Shown here one piece after another: positions 50,501 through 58,846 of a stretch of DNA of 64,000 nucleotides. Below the pieces are notes generated by a model. The model was not told the origin of the DNA. It worked only from the letters and a program-made list of their open reading frames with translations, and made no database searches. Each line of letters begins with the position of its first letter. Within the stretch, counting starts at the first letter, position 1. The position numbers and the translations under genes are program-made. The stretch is from assembly GCA_964528605.1 (NCBI GenBank), contig CAZGSV010000002.1:25521-89520 (forward strand), read 5' to 3'. Source of the stretch: CAZGSV01 sp964528605. GTDB lineage: Bacteria > Armatimonadota > Zipacnadia > CAZGSV01.

Positions 50501-51012
50501 TCCCTGAAGATCTCGGCGAGGTCCTGTGCGGCGCGCGCGGCCTTATCCGGCTGGTCACGCAGCACCGCCTGCGCCACTGGCCCCTGCAAGCAGCCCGACA
50601 GGCAGATGAGGCCGTCAGCGTAGCGCGCCAGACAGTCCAGGTCGGCCCGCGGCTTGCGATAGAAACCGCGCAGCCAGGCCTCGGACACCAACTTGATGAG
50701 GTTGTGGTAGCCCGCCCGGTTGACGACCAGAAGGGTCAGGTGGCAGATATCGTCGTCAACCTTGGGGGTGCGCTCCTCCATCGAGCGCGGCGCCAGGTAG
50801 ATCTCGCAACCGATGATCGGCTTGAGGCCCTGTTCGACCGCGGCTTGATGAAAGGGCACCACGCCGTGCATGGCGCCGTGGTCGGTGAGGGCCAGGGCCG
50901 GCATGCCCATCTCTTTGGCCGCCTCCACCGCCTCGGGGATGCGCAGGCACCCATCCAGCAGACTGTATTCCGAATGCAAATGCAGATGAACGAACTCTTT
51001 AGCGCGCATCAT
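47524..51012 (-). CDS. dnaE: DNA polymerase III alpha subunit
   Basis: 1162 residues, the usual DnaE1 length. N-terminal PHP domain FVHLHLHSEYSLLDG and TDHGAMHG, with GCEIYLAPRS; palm domain ARGSAAGSLVAYLLG and SPPDIDLDIPD (catalytic Asp pair) with QIVTFGTLAARAAVRD; tail helix-hairpin-helix (AIKGIGKNVVQGIIEA); and an OB fold (LTGRVTQVRSHTARNNQ). Replicative polymerase. Either of two adjacent start codons (51012 or 51009). Confidence 0.96.
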   Translation of the reverse strand: MMRAKEFVHLHLHSEYSLLDGCLRIPEAVEAAKEMGMPALALTDHGAMHGVVPFHQAAVEQGLKPIIGCEIYLAPRSMEERTPKVDDDICHLTLLVVNRAGYHNLIKLVSEAWLRGFYRKPRADLDCLARYADGLICLSGCLQGPVAQAVLRDQPDKAARAAQDLAEIFRDGRFYIELMDHGLEDQARANPQLVALAKRLNLPVVATNDVHYLRQEDHEVQRILLCVQTKKTVAEGGGLGFDVPLFYLRSPEEMCQVFAELPEALSNTLAIAESCETDLWESEDLILPNFNLPAGVDESEYLHNLCMQGLEEQGLANDEQARARMEYELSVLSEKRYSGYFLVVHDFARYAKERGIMVGARGSAAGSLVAYLLGITHLNPLPYGLLFERFLNPERKSPPDIDLDIPDNRREEMIRYAKERYGEENVAQIVTFGTLAARAAVRDAGRALGMSYAEVDAIAKLVPANQPLGEARETVLELADAYRRDERVRRLIDTSIGLEGLARHASTHAAGLVITNKPLTEYLPVQRSSQGDTVTTQYDQYALEHLGLTKVDMLGLATLNTIHQALDEIQRRRGERLDLYSIPLDDSKTFDMLCRAEATGVFQLESPGMRELLRSIGPRSLGDLMHIIALFRPGPMGRLDVFVQRRQGQEPVEYLHPALEPVLAETYGIMLYQEQVMSIANIIAGFTMGQAEMLMKAMSKKRPEVMQEMRGRFMEGAARNGVREETASQLYDRMSHFGAYGFNKSHSAVYALVSYYTAYLKAYYPAEYMAALITCEHDREKSAQYVEEARRLGLRVALPDLNRSQEGFSVEDGSTIRFGLGAIKGIGKNVVQGIIEARAAGPFAGMFDVCERVPLGLVTRSTLELLVQAGAFDSFGTRAAHLAALPRAVECGKRTHDQAANGQASLFGQAAAAQPTVEDLPELSAKELLDFEKELLGICLSGSAESLFPEDWRELCTHSAADLGALRQSTQCALTGRVTQVRSHTARNNQPMMFFTLEDPTGPVDVVLFPDPFKRYGTAVVRDRLVVVAGRSQPPEEGEGRGGRAAMPKLIADRVLPYEQAKADRSYMPRKNGDSSQRTVTSRGHLQIVTSAVALHEGLLLDLRDALETCPGKTPVVLRVRFGDGRERRISLGAGCRVACSEELQQQLAGLFGENAVALAGQ

Positions 51013-51078
51013 GCTCCCGCGCCTAGAAGGTGTATTGCGTTTTCCGCTCTCCGTAGGCGAGTTCGCAGCAGGCGGACC

Positions 51079-51864
51079 CTACTGCTTGGCCTGCTCGGCA
51101 GGCTGTTCGGCCAGCCCCCACTCCGTAGCGAGCGCCTGCAAGCGCCGCTCCACCTGACCCACATTGGCCGCTGCCACATCCCCCGCGTCGAGACGCAGGG
51201 CACCGCTCGCTGCCTCCACAAACTTGGGCATCTCCAGGGCAGCCTGCTCTGCCGGCCTGGCCTGCACGGCGCGGAGGAGGTTACGCAGCGCGGCTTCGGC
51301 TTCGCTGGCGCGTTGGGCCGCAATCGCTCCTAGGGCTGCGGTCAGCGACTTCTGCGCTTCCGCCACGGGCTCGCCCCAGGTCAACTCGGGCAGCACCTCT
51401 TGCAGCGCGGCGGCAGCCGCGCCCGCTTCCTCCATCTTGCCGTCTTTGAGAGCAGCCAGGGCCCGCTCGATGGTCTGCCTGGCCTGTAACGAGGGCAGTG
51501 AGGCCGCCAGTTCAACGCTCGCCCGAAAGAGCTCGTCAAGCGCCGCCAGCAGGGCTGCCTGCCGCTGTGCGCCGCTCGTCGAGGCGTTCGCGATCTCGGC
51601 GCGCACGTCGTCCAGGGCCTGCTGGCAGATGCTCAGGTCCAGTTCCCGCGTCTGCTTGGCGCTCAGTGCCGGCGGGCGAGGCTTCTCCGCCTGTGGGCGC
51701 TCGCCTTCGGTGGTCGTTGCCTCTGGGGGGGTGGCTCCGACCTGGTTCTGTTCAAAGGAGGAGGGCCCCGGGCCCTGCGTTCCCTGCTCGCTGGTGGGGG
51801 GGATGCGCTGGCAGGAGCTGAGGAATAGCAATGCTCCCACGCAAGCAACGAACAGGCGGTGCAC
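51079..51864 (-). CDS. Lipoprotein with helical repeats, unknown
   Basis: 261 residues. Lipobox in VGALLFLSSC. Beyond a Pro/Gly/Glu-rich linker it is an Ala/Glu/Leu helical region from residue 80 (LDDVRAEIANASTSGAQRQAAL, AALKDGKMEEAGAAAAALQ), possibly coiled. No family known to me. GTG 51864 has GAGGTGAG seven bases upstream; the GTG at 51876 overlaps that site. Upstream of dnaE by 66 bp on the same strand. Confidence 0.6.
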   Translation of the reverse strand: MHRLFVACVGALLFLSSCQRIPPTSEQGTQGPGPSSFEQNQVGATPPEATTTEGERPQAEKPRPPALSAKQTRELDLSICQQALDDVRAEIANASTSGAQRQAALLAALDELFRASVELAASLPSLQARQTIERALAALKDGKMEEAGAAAAALQEVLPELTWGEPVAEAQKSLTAALGAIAAQRASEAEAALRNLLRAVQARPAEQAALEMPKFVEAASGALRLDAGDVAAANVGQVERRLQALATEWGLAEQPAEQAKQ

Positions 51865-51887
51865 CGAGGCCCTCACCTCGTTTGCGG

Positions 51888-51896
51888 AGTATATCA
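51888..51896 (-). promoter_or_regulatory. Extended -10 promoter before the lipoprotein gene
   Basis: TGATATACT: TATACT (51888-51893) plus TGN. Start near 51881. Confidence 0.45.
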
Positions 51897-52007
51897 CCGG
51901 TCGGCTGCCCCGGCAAGACGATTCCCAAGAAATGTCACCGTGCGCTGCAACCCCACGCCACAGGTGTCCGCACCACGCGCCCGGAGCCCTCGCGTCCGGC
52001 GTCCGCC

Positions 52008-53069
52008 TCAGAACCGCAGGCTGGCCTCCGCCCGCCAGCGGCCGCTCTCGGGATCGAAACCTGCGATGACCACGGGCCGCTCCCGCTGCGTCTTCCCGTC
52101 GAACTGCGGCGGCCGGCTGCCCGGCACGTCCACTATGAGCAGATAGCCGCTCAGGAACCCCATGATGGCGCCGTTGCGCGTGGCCACCAGTATGTTGTGG
52201 TCCCTCTGGTGGCGGTCCACCCAGCCGGAGCCCTCGTACTGGAACTGCTCGATGCCGCCGACGAGCAACGATACCCCCCCGGTCCATAGGGCCATGCGAG
52301 TGCCCCGCCGCCATCGCTCTCCGCCGCTCAGCGGGCGCGGACGAGGCGTGACCACCTCTTTGCGGGCCCAGCGACCGGATGCGTCTTGCTCGTATTCGTC
52401 CTCCACGATGTGCCTTATCTGCTCGGTGCGCTTCTCCGAGGGTGGGTGCGTGGAGAAGATGCCGCCCAGAGCCTGCCCGCTCCCGTAGCGCTGCATCATT
52501 TTCTCCTGGAAGCGGATGGCGTCGTGCGGGTCGTAGCTCGCCTGCACCATCATGTACACCCCGTTGCGGTCGGCGTCGTACTCGTGGATGCGTCCGTAAG
52601 AGGTCGCCAGCATCGCCAAGGTGGCGTCTTGCACCACCTCGGTGGCCTCCACATCGCGCTCGTGGCCCGACTGGTACTCGTAGTCGGAACTGAGCGCCGT
52701 GTTGACCACCACTAGGCCGAGCAGCATTCCGTACTGCTTCGCGATATGGCCACGGATGTTGTGGGCCAGTTCGTGGCCGAGCACGTAGGCGACCTGCCCT
52801 TCGGAGTCAACGAAGTCCAGCAGGCCGGTGTAGACGACGACCTTGGTGCCGTCGGCGTAGGCGTTGATCTCATTGCTCTCCTGCACGTACACCGGGTAGG
52901 GAAGCGGGACCTTGGCGTTCTTGAAGGCTTCGTCCACCCGCTGCAGGCGGTCCACATTGGCAATGTGGCCGGCGTCCACCAAAGGTATCAGCGGCGGGCC
53001 CCCCTGGGCCGCCGCCATTCCTGCGCTCAGCAGTAGGAGCAGGAGTACCACACACAGGCGCTGCCTCAT
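52008..53069 (-). CDS. M48-family zinc metalloprotease, exported
   Basis: 353 residues. Signal peptide (RLCVVLLLLLLSAGMAAA), zinc motif HELAH (99-103) with third ligand region HEYDADRNGVYMM, and GGIFSTHPPSEKRTEQI, the usual M48/BepA-like ending of the catalytic domain. A C-terminal segment after residue 245 has one or two hydrophobic stretches (ALWTGGVSLLVGGIEQF). Periplasmic or envelope quality-control protease. GGAGGTGAGG precedes the ATG. Confidence 0.88.
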   Translation of the reverse strand: MRQRLCVVLLLLLLSAGMAAAQGGPPLIPLVDAGHIANVDRLQRVDEAFKNAKVPLPYPVYVQESNEINAYADGTKVVVYTGLLDFVDSEGQVAYVLGHELAHNIRGHIAKQYGMLLGLVVVNTALSSDYEYQSGHERDVEATEVVQDATLAMLATSYGRIHEYDADRNGVYMMVQASYDPHDAIRFQEKMMQRYGSGQALGGIFSTHPPSEKRTEQIRHIVEDEYEQDASGRWARKEVVTPRPRPLSGGERWRRGTRMALWTGGVSLLVGGIEQFQYEGSGWVDRHQRDHNILVATRNGAIMGFLSGYLLIVDVPGSRPPQFDGKTQRERPVVIAGFDPESGRWRAEASLRF

Positions 53070-53164
53070 GATTCCTCACCTCCGCGCATCCAGCCTAAGA
53101 CTCGCTCACCGGTCGAGTCAACTCAGCAGGGCCGCTCCTGGCAGACGGGCCAGGAGGGGCGCGG

Positions 53165-54097
53165 CTACCGTGCCGCTGCCATCAGCCCGGCAAAGTACTG
53201 TCGCCATACCCCCAGGCTGTAGTCCTCCGGCATTTCCTGCTGAAGCGCGGCGAACTCCGCATCTGCCCGGGCAGTGTCGCCGCCACGCGCCCAGTTGACC
53301 GCGCTGACGTACCTGCCCGCCAGGGTGGCGTAGCGTGCCCCCTCCGGCCCGTAGGGCCCCAGCGCATGGAACAGCGCCGTACTCACGTCCGAGACGAAGA
53401 CCAGGCGAACTCGCCGCAGTAGATCGGGTGGCACCTGCGGCAAGTCCTCGCGATCGCCCTCGGGCAGAATGACGGTGCCCACTCCCGCGGTGGCCGCCGC
53501 CTGCAACTTGGCTGCCACGCCCCCAACGGGATGCACGCTGCCGTCGCCCTTGATCTCTCCTGTCACCGCCACCTCGTGACAGACCGGCACGTCCGTCACC
53601 GCCGAATACGCCGCAATCACGAAAGCCAGGCCCGCGGAAGGCCCGGCCGCGATGTAAGGCACCGTGTCGAAAGAAAAGAGAGTGTCGCAGTAACTGACCC
53701 GCGCGCCCGCTTGATATCGAGCGGCGCTGGCTCGCAGGCAGGCGACGGCGTCCTTCGCCGACTGGGCCATGTCGGCGTCGAGCAGATAGCCGGACACACC
53801 CGTCTGACCCGGCGGGCACGAAGGGCTAATCACGCTGTAGTCACCGTACTGCAGCCGCACGAGTTCCTCGGCGGAGAAAGACTGGTAAAGTAAGCAGGTC
53901 AGGCTCGCGGAGCACGTGACGCCGTTGATCTGCGCGCCGGTGAGGTTCCCGTCTGCGCTGCCTGTCAGGCAGAGCGCGTTCACCCGCCCGACCGCATCCT
54001 CCAAGACGCTGGCATGCACCAGGCCGGCGCTCGCCCACAGCGCCAGAAGCACCAGTAGTGCGACGGCCGGCCGGGCCCGCCTGCCCCTAGCCGCCAT
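53165..54097 (-). CDS. Exported Lon-type serine protease domain protein
   Basis: 310 residues with signal peptide (PAVALLVLLALWASAGLVHA). The body is the Lon proteolytic domain without an ATPase: AAGPSAGLAFVIAAYSAVT (Ser154) and VTGEIKGDGSVHPVGGVAAKLQAA (Lys197). The Ser-Lys distance is 43, as in E. coli Lon. The N-terminal ~130 residues contain several Cys (TCSASLTC, SPSCPPG) that may form disulfides. The gene overlaps the upstream clostripain-like gene by 11 bp. A protease in the envelope with unknown target. Confidence 0.8.
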   Translation of the reverse strand: MAARGRRARPAVALLVLLALWASAGLVHASVLEDAVGRVNALCLTGSADGNLTGAQINGVTCSASLTCLLYQSFSAEELVRLQYGDYSVISPSCPPGQTGVSGYLLDADMAQSAKDAVACLRASAARYQAGARVSYCDTLFSFDTVPYIAAGPSAGLAFVIAAYSAVTDVPVCHEVAVTGEIKGDGSVHPVGGVAAKLQAAATAGVGTVILPEGDREDLPQVPPDLLRRVRLVFVSDVSTALFHALGPYGPEGARYATLAGRYVSAVNWARGGDTARADAEFAALQQEMPEDYSLGVWRQYFAGLMAAAR

Positions 54098-55586
54098 TTG
54101 CCAACCTCAGAAAGTCATCCCAGGTCGAGTGCTGCGCGAACTGAGTGCTGTCGTAGCGGGTATCGTAGTAGTTCTCCGGGAAAGGAAGGTAGATAGCGAC
54201 GCCATAGGAGTCCTTGACCGACGCCCCGGACTTGTAGTTGCCCAGCACCGCGGTACCTATGGCCGCGCTCAGCCCGTCCACCGAGCCGCCCGTCTCCGGG
54301 ACCTCCACCTTTGCCAACTGGGCGAAATGCTTCAGGTCGTGGACGTCCTCCAGCAGGTAGGCCTGAGCGTCGGCGGCTGCGGTGCTGATGGCGCTCTTGT
54401 GGTCGGGCCAGGCCGTGGACAGGGCGTCCGCGAAACCCGAGAGCGCCTCCGTCAGCGCCTCGGTCTGCGCCAGGTCGAAGAGCGATTGAGTGACGCCCCA
54501 GCCGGGGAAGGCGGCGACGTAGCGCTCGCCCATGGTTGAGCCGAGTTCCTGGGCCGTCATGGCCGGGTTGGCCATCAGAGGCGCCCAGACGGATTCATAC
54601 GGCATGCCCTCCGCAGGCTCCGACTCCTCCGAGGCCAGCATCAGGCGCCCGCCATCCTTGCAGGCCCAAGCCACCTCAATGAGAGCCATATCGCAGGCAT
54701 CGAACACCAGCAGGTCCATGGGGGGCCCGCCGTAGGCCAGAGCCGACTGCAACTGCGACATGGACATCTGGGTGCCGCTGGTGAAGTCGTAGAGTATCGC
54801 GCGCGTGAGGGGCCGTCGCTGCGCGGGCACCCAGCCGCTGCCGTGGTTCCAGAGGACCAGGCAGTAACGCTCAGCGGGGAAAGCGCTGGTGCCCCACTGG
54901 AGGAAATCAACCAGGTTCGCCGGGTCGGCCATGTCCAACTCGCCCAGGTCGGCGAGCATCGGGCTGTAGATCACCGCGGTATCGGTGTCCGGCTCGATCC
55001 GGTAGCGGCGCGTGGCGGTCCAATCGCCGTTGCTCTTGTCGTAGCCCGGGTGGCGGTCAATCTGAACGACGAGGTTGACTTCGCTGGAGGCGGCGAGCGA
55101 CTCCATCTCGTTCATGTCCGCTATGGCAAAGGGCTCCAGGTCGTTGTCCCCGTCCATGTAGACCAGCAGCGTCCACAGGGCGTCCGACCCCACGCGCGTG
55201 TCCTGCCCGGCTGTGACGACCGCCGACACGGTGATGGTCGCGTAGCCCTCTGCGGTGATCGTGACCGTCTGCTGTCCCGGCGCCACCGGAGTCAGGCGGA
55301 AGCCCCCGTCCGCGCCCGTTGCCGCCGTCGCCGTCGAGCCTGTTATCGTTACCAGCGCGCCCGCCACCGGCTGGAAACCCGAGGGCGGTGGCGACGCCTC
55401 GCGCGCCACCCGCAGTTCGCCCGGGTCCCCAGGCTGCCCGAAAACGAACCCCGACACGGACCCGGTGCAGGCCTGGTGGTGACCTCCGCAACCTGCTAGC
55501 GACAGGAGCGTGACCGCCCCTATGCCCACCAGCAACCAAACGCTAGTTCCCCAGCAGCGTCTCAATGTCGTTGGCCACCACGTCAT
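54087..55586 (-). CDS. Clostripain-family (C11) peptidase, lipoprotein
   Basis: About 499 residues from the ATG at 55586. A lipobox GAVTLLSLAGC is followed by a carboxypeptidase-regulatory-like Ig domain (GALVTITGSTATAATGADGGFRL, ITAEGYATITVS) and then the caspase-like C11 domain: WTLLVYMDGDNDLE, LWNHGSGW (catalytic His) and DLLVFDACDMALIEVAW (catalytic Cys), ending YGVAIYLPFPENYYD. Cleaves after Arg/Lys in known members. The start is uncertain: the ATG overlaps the TlpA-like gene; downstream TTG/GTG codons are possible. Confidence 0.8.
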   Translation of the reverse strand: MTWWPTTLRRCWGTSVWLLVGIGAVTLLSLAGCGGHHQACTGSVSGFVFGQPGDPGELRVAREASPPPSGFQPVAGALVTITGSTATAATGADGGFRLTPVAPGQQTVTITAEGYATITVSAVVTAGQDTRVGSDALWTLLVYMDGDNDLEPFAIADMNEMESLAASSEVNLVVQIDRHPGYDKSNGDWTATRRYRIEPDTDTAVIYSPMLADLGELDMADPANLVDFLQWGTSAFPAERYCLVLWNHGSGWVPAQRRPLTRAILYDFTSGTQMSMSQLQSALAYGGPPMDLLVFDACDMALIEVAWACKDGGRLMLASEESEPAEGMPYESVWAPLMANPAMTAQELGSTMGERYVAAFPGWGVTQSLFDLAQTEALTEALSGFADALSTAWPDHKSAISTAAADAQAYLLEDVHDLKHFAQLAKVEVPETGGSVDGLSAAIGTAVLGNYKSGASVKDSYGVAIYLPFPENYYDTRYDSTQFAQHSTWDDFLRLANGG

Positions 55587-56037
55587 ATAGGTCTTCCCGG
55601 TACTCGTATTGGCTGTAGACCTTCTTGTCCTTGCCAATCACGTAAGTGTGCGGCACGGGCAGCGCGCCGTAGCGCTTGGCCACCTTCTTCTCCGAGTCAA
55701 GCAGCACACCGAACTTGTAACCGTGTTCCTCGATGAATGGTTTGACTGCATCTTTGCCTCCGCTGTCAATCGCGATGGCGAAAAAGACTACTCCTTTCTG
55801 CCCGTACTTCTCGTAGAGCGCCTCGAAATCGGGCAGTTCCGCCACGCAGTCAGTGCACTCGACGGACATGAAATCCAGAACGACGATGAACTTGCCCAAG
55901 AGTTTGGAACTGCTGATGGTGCGGTCATTGAGGTCCTTTAGGGAAAAGGACGGCGCCTTCTTGCCGTTCTCCACGGCGGCGGCGAGTGAGACCGCCAACA
56001 ACACGCCCAACGTTAACACTGCAAACACGCGTTTCAC
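55543..56037 (-). CDS. Exported thioredoxin-like / AhpC-TSA protein
   Basis: 164 residues, signal peptide (VKRVFAVLTLGVLLAVSLAAA), then KAPSFSLKDLNDRTISSSKLLGKFIVVLDFMSVECTDCVAELPDF, a TlpA/ResA-type fold with the redox pair CTDC, and PHTYVIGKDKKVYSQYE. A periplasmic thiol-disulfide reductase. GGGGGCGCGAGA precedes the GTG. First of an overlapping trio with the clostripain-like and Lon-type genes. Confidence 0.82.
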   Translation of the reverse strand: MKRVFAVLTLGVLLAVSLAAAVENGKKAPSFSLKDLNDRTISSSKLLGKFIVVLDFMSVECTDCVAELPDFEALYEKYGQKGVVFFAIAIDSGGKDAVKPFIEEHGYKFGVLLDSEKKVAKRYGALPVPHTYVIGKDKKVYSQYEYREDLYDVVANDIETLLGN

Positions 56038-56121
56038 TCTCGCGCCCCCTTTCCAGACCAGCAAACGTCCCCCACATTATACCCCCGCCACGGAGCGGCC
56101 GGCACCGCCGTAGCATCGCAA

Positions 56122-56397
56122 TCAGGACTCGCCCGCGGGGGCCTCAAGTTCGGCTTGCAGCAGGCGCAGAAGCCTCCCGGCGGGGATCAGTTTGCCCACG
56201 GAGACGATGGTGTCGTTGACCACCAGCGTGGGAGTGAGCACGACGCCGTAGAATGCCGCCTCCTCGTCGTCCTGCGCGTGTTCTTCTATCCGGACCTGAT
56301 CTGCGGGAAACCGGGCCGCCACCGCACGCACGGTGTCGAGCAGCCGGCGAGAGGCGGGCTCCTCCCCCCCGCTGCCGAACAGTTTTATCACGATCAT
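56122..56397 (-). CDS. Small thioredoxin-fold protein lacking the CxxC
   Basis: 91 residues. Matches the glutaredoxin-like/redox-active disulfide protein 2 family in layout: MIVIKLFGSGGEE where the family has GxGCxxC, DEEAAFYGVVLTPTLVVNDTIVS with cis-Pro, and GRLLRLLQAEL. No Cys is present anywhere, so it cannot be a thiol reductase and may bind a partner instead. It is downstream of nifS in the same orientation. Confidence 0.65.
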   Translation of the reverse strand: MIVIKLFGSGGEEPASRRLLDTVRAVAARFPADQVRIEEHAQDDEEAAFYGVVLTPTLVVNDTIVSVGKLIPAGRLLRLLQAELEAPAGES

Positions 56398-56480
56398 CTT
56401 CTCTCACCCGCGCCTACACAGGCTGCGCTGGCCATGCCTATGGTCGCCTCGCCAGCCACCTTGCGCGAGGGCGGGTGGCA

Positions 56481-57734
56481 CTACCGGAAGTAGCAGGGGC
56501 AGTCCGGCCCGCACACGCCGACCGTGCGCGCCTCGCTCACCAAACGTAGTTTGCGCACCAGCCGCTTCACCTCATCCGCTACGTGCTCAAGATGCTCTGG
56601 CGTATTCGACCTGCCCAACGAGAAGCGGAGCGAGGAATAGGCCGTCTCCTCGTTCAGGCCCATGGCCAGCAGCACGTGCGAGGGCTTCAGTGAGCCCACG
56701 CTGCACGCTGACCCGGTGGAGACGCAGATGCCCTTGAGACTCAGATTGAGCATCAGCGTCATCGCGTCCACATGGGCGAAGGCGAGGTTCACGGTGTTGG
56801 GGAGGGTGCGCTCCGGGTGGCCGTTGAGCCGGACGGAGTCTACTTCGTCCAGCAGGCCGAGCAATGTGGTACGCAACCGGTAGTACCTCTCCGTATCAAC
56901 GGCGAGCCGCTCGCCGGCCAGCTGACAGGCCTTGCCGAACCCTACGATGCCGGGGGTATTCTCCGTGCCCGCGCGCAGGCCGTGCTCCTGCGAGCCCCCC
57001 TGCTGGATGGCACTCAGTTGGTGTCCCTCGCGAATGAAGAGCGCGCCCACGCCTTTGGGGCCGTAGATCTTGTGAGCGGACATGGAGTAGAAAGTGCAGG
57101 AGAGCCGCGAGAGGTCCACGGGTATCTTCCCCAGCGCCTGCACCCCGTCAATGTGGAAGGGAATGCCGTACTCCGCTGCCAGGGTCGCGATCTCTGCCAC
57201 CGGCTGGACGGTGCCCACCTCGTTGTTGGCGTGCATTATCGAGATGAGTTTGGTGTGCGGGCGGATCGCCCTGCGCACCTCCCCGGGGTCCGCCATCCCG
57301 TACTGGTCCACGGGCAGGTAGGTGGCCTCCACGCCGAAGGCGCTCAGGTAATCGAGCGTATGCGAGACGGCGTGATGCTCAACCGTGGTGGTGATGACGT
57401 GTGCCCGGCCGTTCGAGCCTGCCCCGGATCCGCAAGCGCCTAGCACCGCGGGGAATAGCGTGCCCTTGAGCGCCAGGTTGATGCTCTCGGTGCCGGCCCC
57501 GGTGAAGATGATCTCCTCGGGCGTCACGTTGAGCAGCGCCGCCACTCGTGCGCGCGCCTCCCGCAAGCCGGCCTTCGCCTGCCGGCCGATTGCGTGGACG
57601 CTGGAAGGGTTGCCGTACTTCTGCCAGAAGTACGGCAGCATCTCCTCCAGCACCTGCGGCGCCACTGGGGTGGTGGCGTTGTGGTCTAGGTAGATGCACT
57701 CACAACGGTCGCCGTTGCCACCGCTCTTCGACAT
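56481..57734 (-). CDS. Cysteine desulfurase (NifS/IscS type)
   Basis: 417 residues. PLP enzyme releasing sulfur from cysteine. IYLDHNATTPVAPQVLEEM, TGAGTESINLAL, HANNEVGTVQPVAEI, the Schiff-base Lys in SAHKIYGPKG and the active Cys in STGSACSVGSLKPSHVL are all intact. The last ten residues, CGPDCPCYFR, add three Cys in a short tail. ATG 57734 with GGAGG. No IscU/IscR gene accompanies it; instead TauE-like, thiol and permease genes do. Confidence 0.93.
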   Translation of the reverse strand: MSKSGGNGDRCECIYLDHNATTPVAPQVLEEMLPYFWQKYGNPSSVHAIGRQAKAGLREARARVAALLNVTPEEIIFTGAGTESINLALKGTLFPAVLGACGSGAGSNGRAHVITTTVEHHAVSHTLDYLSAFGVEATYLPVDQYGMADPGEVRRAIRPHTKLISIMHANNEVGTVQPVAEIATLAAEYGIPFHIDGVQALGKIPVDLSRLSCTFYSMSAHKIYGPKGVGALFIREGHQLSAIQQGGSQEHGLRAGTENTPGIVGFGKACQLAGERLAVDTERYYRLRTTLLGLLDEVDSVRLNGHPERTLPNTVNLAFAHVDAMTLMLNLSLKGICVSTGSACSVGSLKPSHVLLAMGLNEETAYSSLRFSLGRSNTPEHLEHVADEVKRLVRKLRLVSEARTVGVCGPDCPCYFR

Positions 57735-57758
57735 CCGCACCACCTCCTCTTCCCGCCG

Positions 57759-58160
57759 CTAACGGCGGCCCAGCACCTGCCCTATCCATCCATAGACGCC
57801 CATCATGTGCAGCGCCACCAATAGCATCAGGGCGCCAAAGTAGTGTTGCAGCGTCTTGGCGGGCAGACGGTTGGCCAAGGGCGCGCCCAGAAAGTACGCC
57901 CCCAGCATCCCTGCCACCGCCAGCACCAGCGCGATCCTCAGTTCCGGCGCGCGCCCCGCCACTCCATACCTGATGGCGCCCACCAAGGCGATCAGCACCA
58001 TCGCGGCCAGCGAGGTGGACTGCGCCGATTGTTGCGTGCGCGAGAAGAAATAGACCAGCCCCGGGACCATGAGCACACCGCCACCAACGCCGAAGAACCC
58101 GGAGAGCACGCCAGTCCCCACGCCCAACAGCACAATCTTTAGACCGTCTGCCGCTGACAC
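57759..58160 (-). CDS. Half-size TauE/SafE (DUF81) membrane protein
   Basis: 133 residues, about half a normal TauE. Four membrane segments with the family's GxGxxSGFFGVGGGVLMVP signature (GTGVLSGFFGVGGGVLMV) near the start and ...STSLAAMVLIALVGAIRYG. TauE proteins export or import sulfonates, sulfite or other small sulfur compounds. The half-length suggests it acts as a dimer. It is 24 bp before nifS. Confidence 0.78.
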   Translation of the reverse strand: MSAADGLKIVLLGVGTGVLSGFFGVGGGVLMVPGLVYFFSRTQQSAQSTSLAAMVLIALVGAIRYGVAGRAPELRIALVLAVAGMLGAYFLGAPLANRLPAKTLQHYFGALMLLVALHMMGVYGWIGQVLGRR

Positions 58161-58201
58161 GGGATCAGCCTCCCTGTGGTGCCGGCGCGTGCCCTGCGCG
58201 C

Positions 58202-58783
58202 TCAGGCAGTGGCACTCTTCTTCTTTTCCCCCGAGGCAGCGGGCTTGGCTGGCACCACGTTGGCCCCCGCCTTCTTCAGCGTCTGCTCGAGCGCCATCTG
58301 GAGGTCCGCCATGCTGTAGCCGTGGCCGGGCGACTTGTCCAAGAGAACCGACCGCTGCGTGCCGTCAGGCATGGTTACCTTCACTTCCGAGGCTCCGTTG
58401 ATCTCTATGCATGCGCAACTCTTCCCCTTAGCCTCGGCGGCCGCGCGCCCCTTCTCGTCGCTCATGTCCCAGATTTCAACGTACAGCTGCTGCGGATACT
58501 GCTTCGACATCTTGCGCAGCAGCACCCTAGCGTCCTGCCAGCACTGGGAGGGCATCACCAGCGCCCAGACCTTCACCGGCGCCTGCTTCTGGCCCAACAC
58601 CTCTTGGGTTTTCTGCTGCCCCGGTGCCTGACCGCGCGTCTGCGTCCTCGGGCGCTGATAGGGACGCGGCTTCCAGAGGGCTACCATGTCCTCCCACTGG
58701 GTCGCATAGGAGACGAGCGCCACCAGCACCAACACTCCAGCGATCGCCAACGCGATCCTCATGCTCTTAGTCAAAGCCGTCAC
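58202..58783 (-). CDS. Membrane-anchored protein with thioredoxin-like region and Cys pair
   Basis: 193 residues. One N-terminal helix (IALAIAGVLVLVALVSYA), a Gln/Pro/Arg linker, then VKVWALVMPSQCWQDARVLLRKMSKQYP, which looks like the first half of a thioredoxin fold with a single Cys, and KSCACIEINGASEV. Function not recognised. Start may be TTG 58774 or ATG 58762; AAGGAG lies just upstream. In the same operon as the ModA-like and permease genes. Confidence 0.55.
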   Translation of the reverse strand: MTALTKSMRIALAIAGVLVLVALVSYATQWEDMVALWKPRPYQRPRTQTRGQAPGQQKTQEVLGQKQAPVKVWALVMPSQCWQDARVLLRKMSKQYPQQLYVEIWDMSDEKGRAAAEAKGKSCACIEINGASEVKVTMPDGTQRSVLLDKSPGHGYSMADLQMALEQTLKKAGANVVPAKPAASGEKKKSATA

Positions 58784-58846
58784 ACTCCTTCCAATCCAGG
58801 CGCGCGCCAGCCCTGCCTGAGAGGCCTGCTGGGTGCGCGCGCCCGC

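Noticed and set aside
51079..52314. Longer start for the lipoprotein gene at 52314
   Set aside because: Upstream codons overlap the M48 gene; the lipobox needs to be near the N-terminus, as from 51864.
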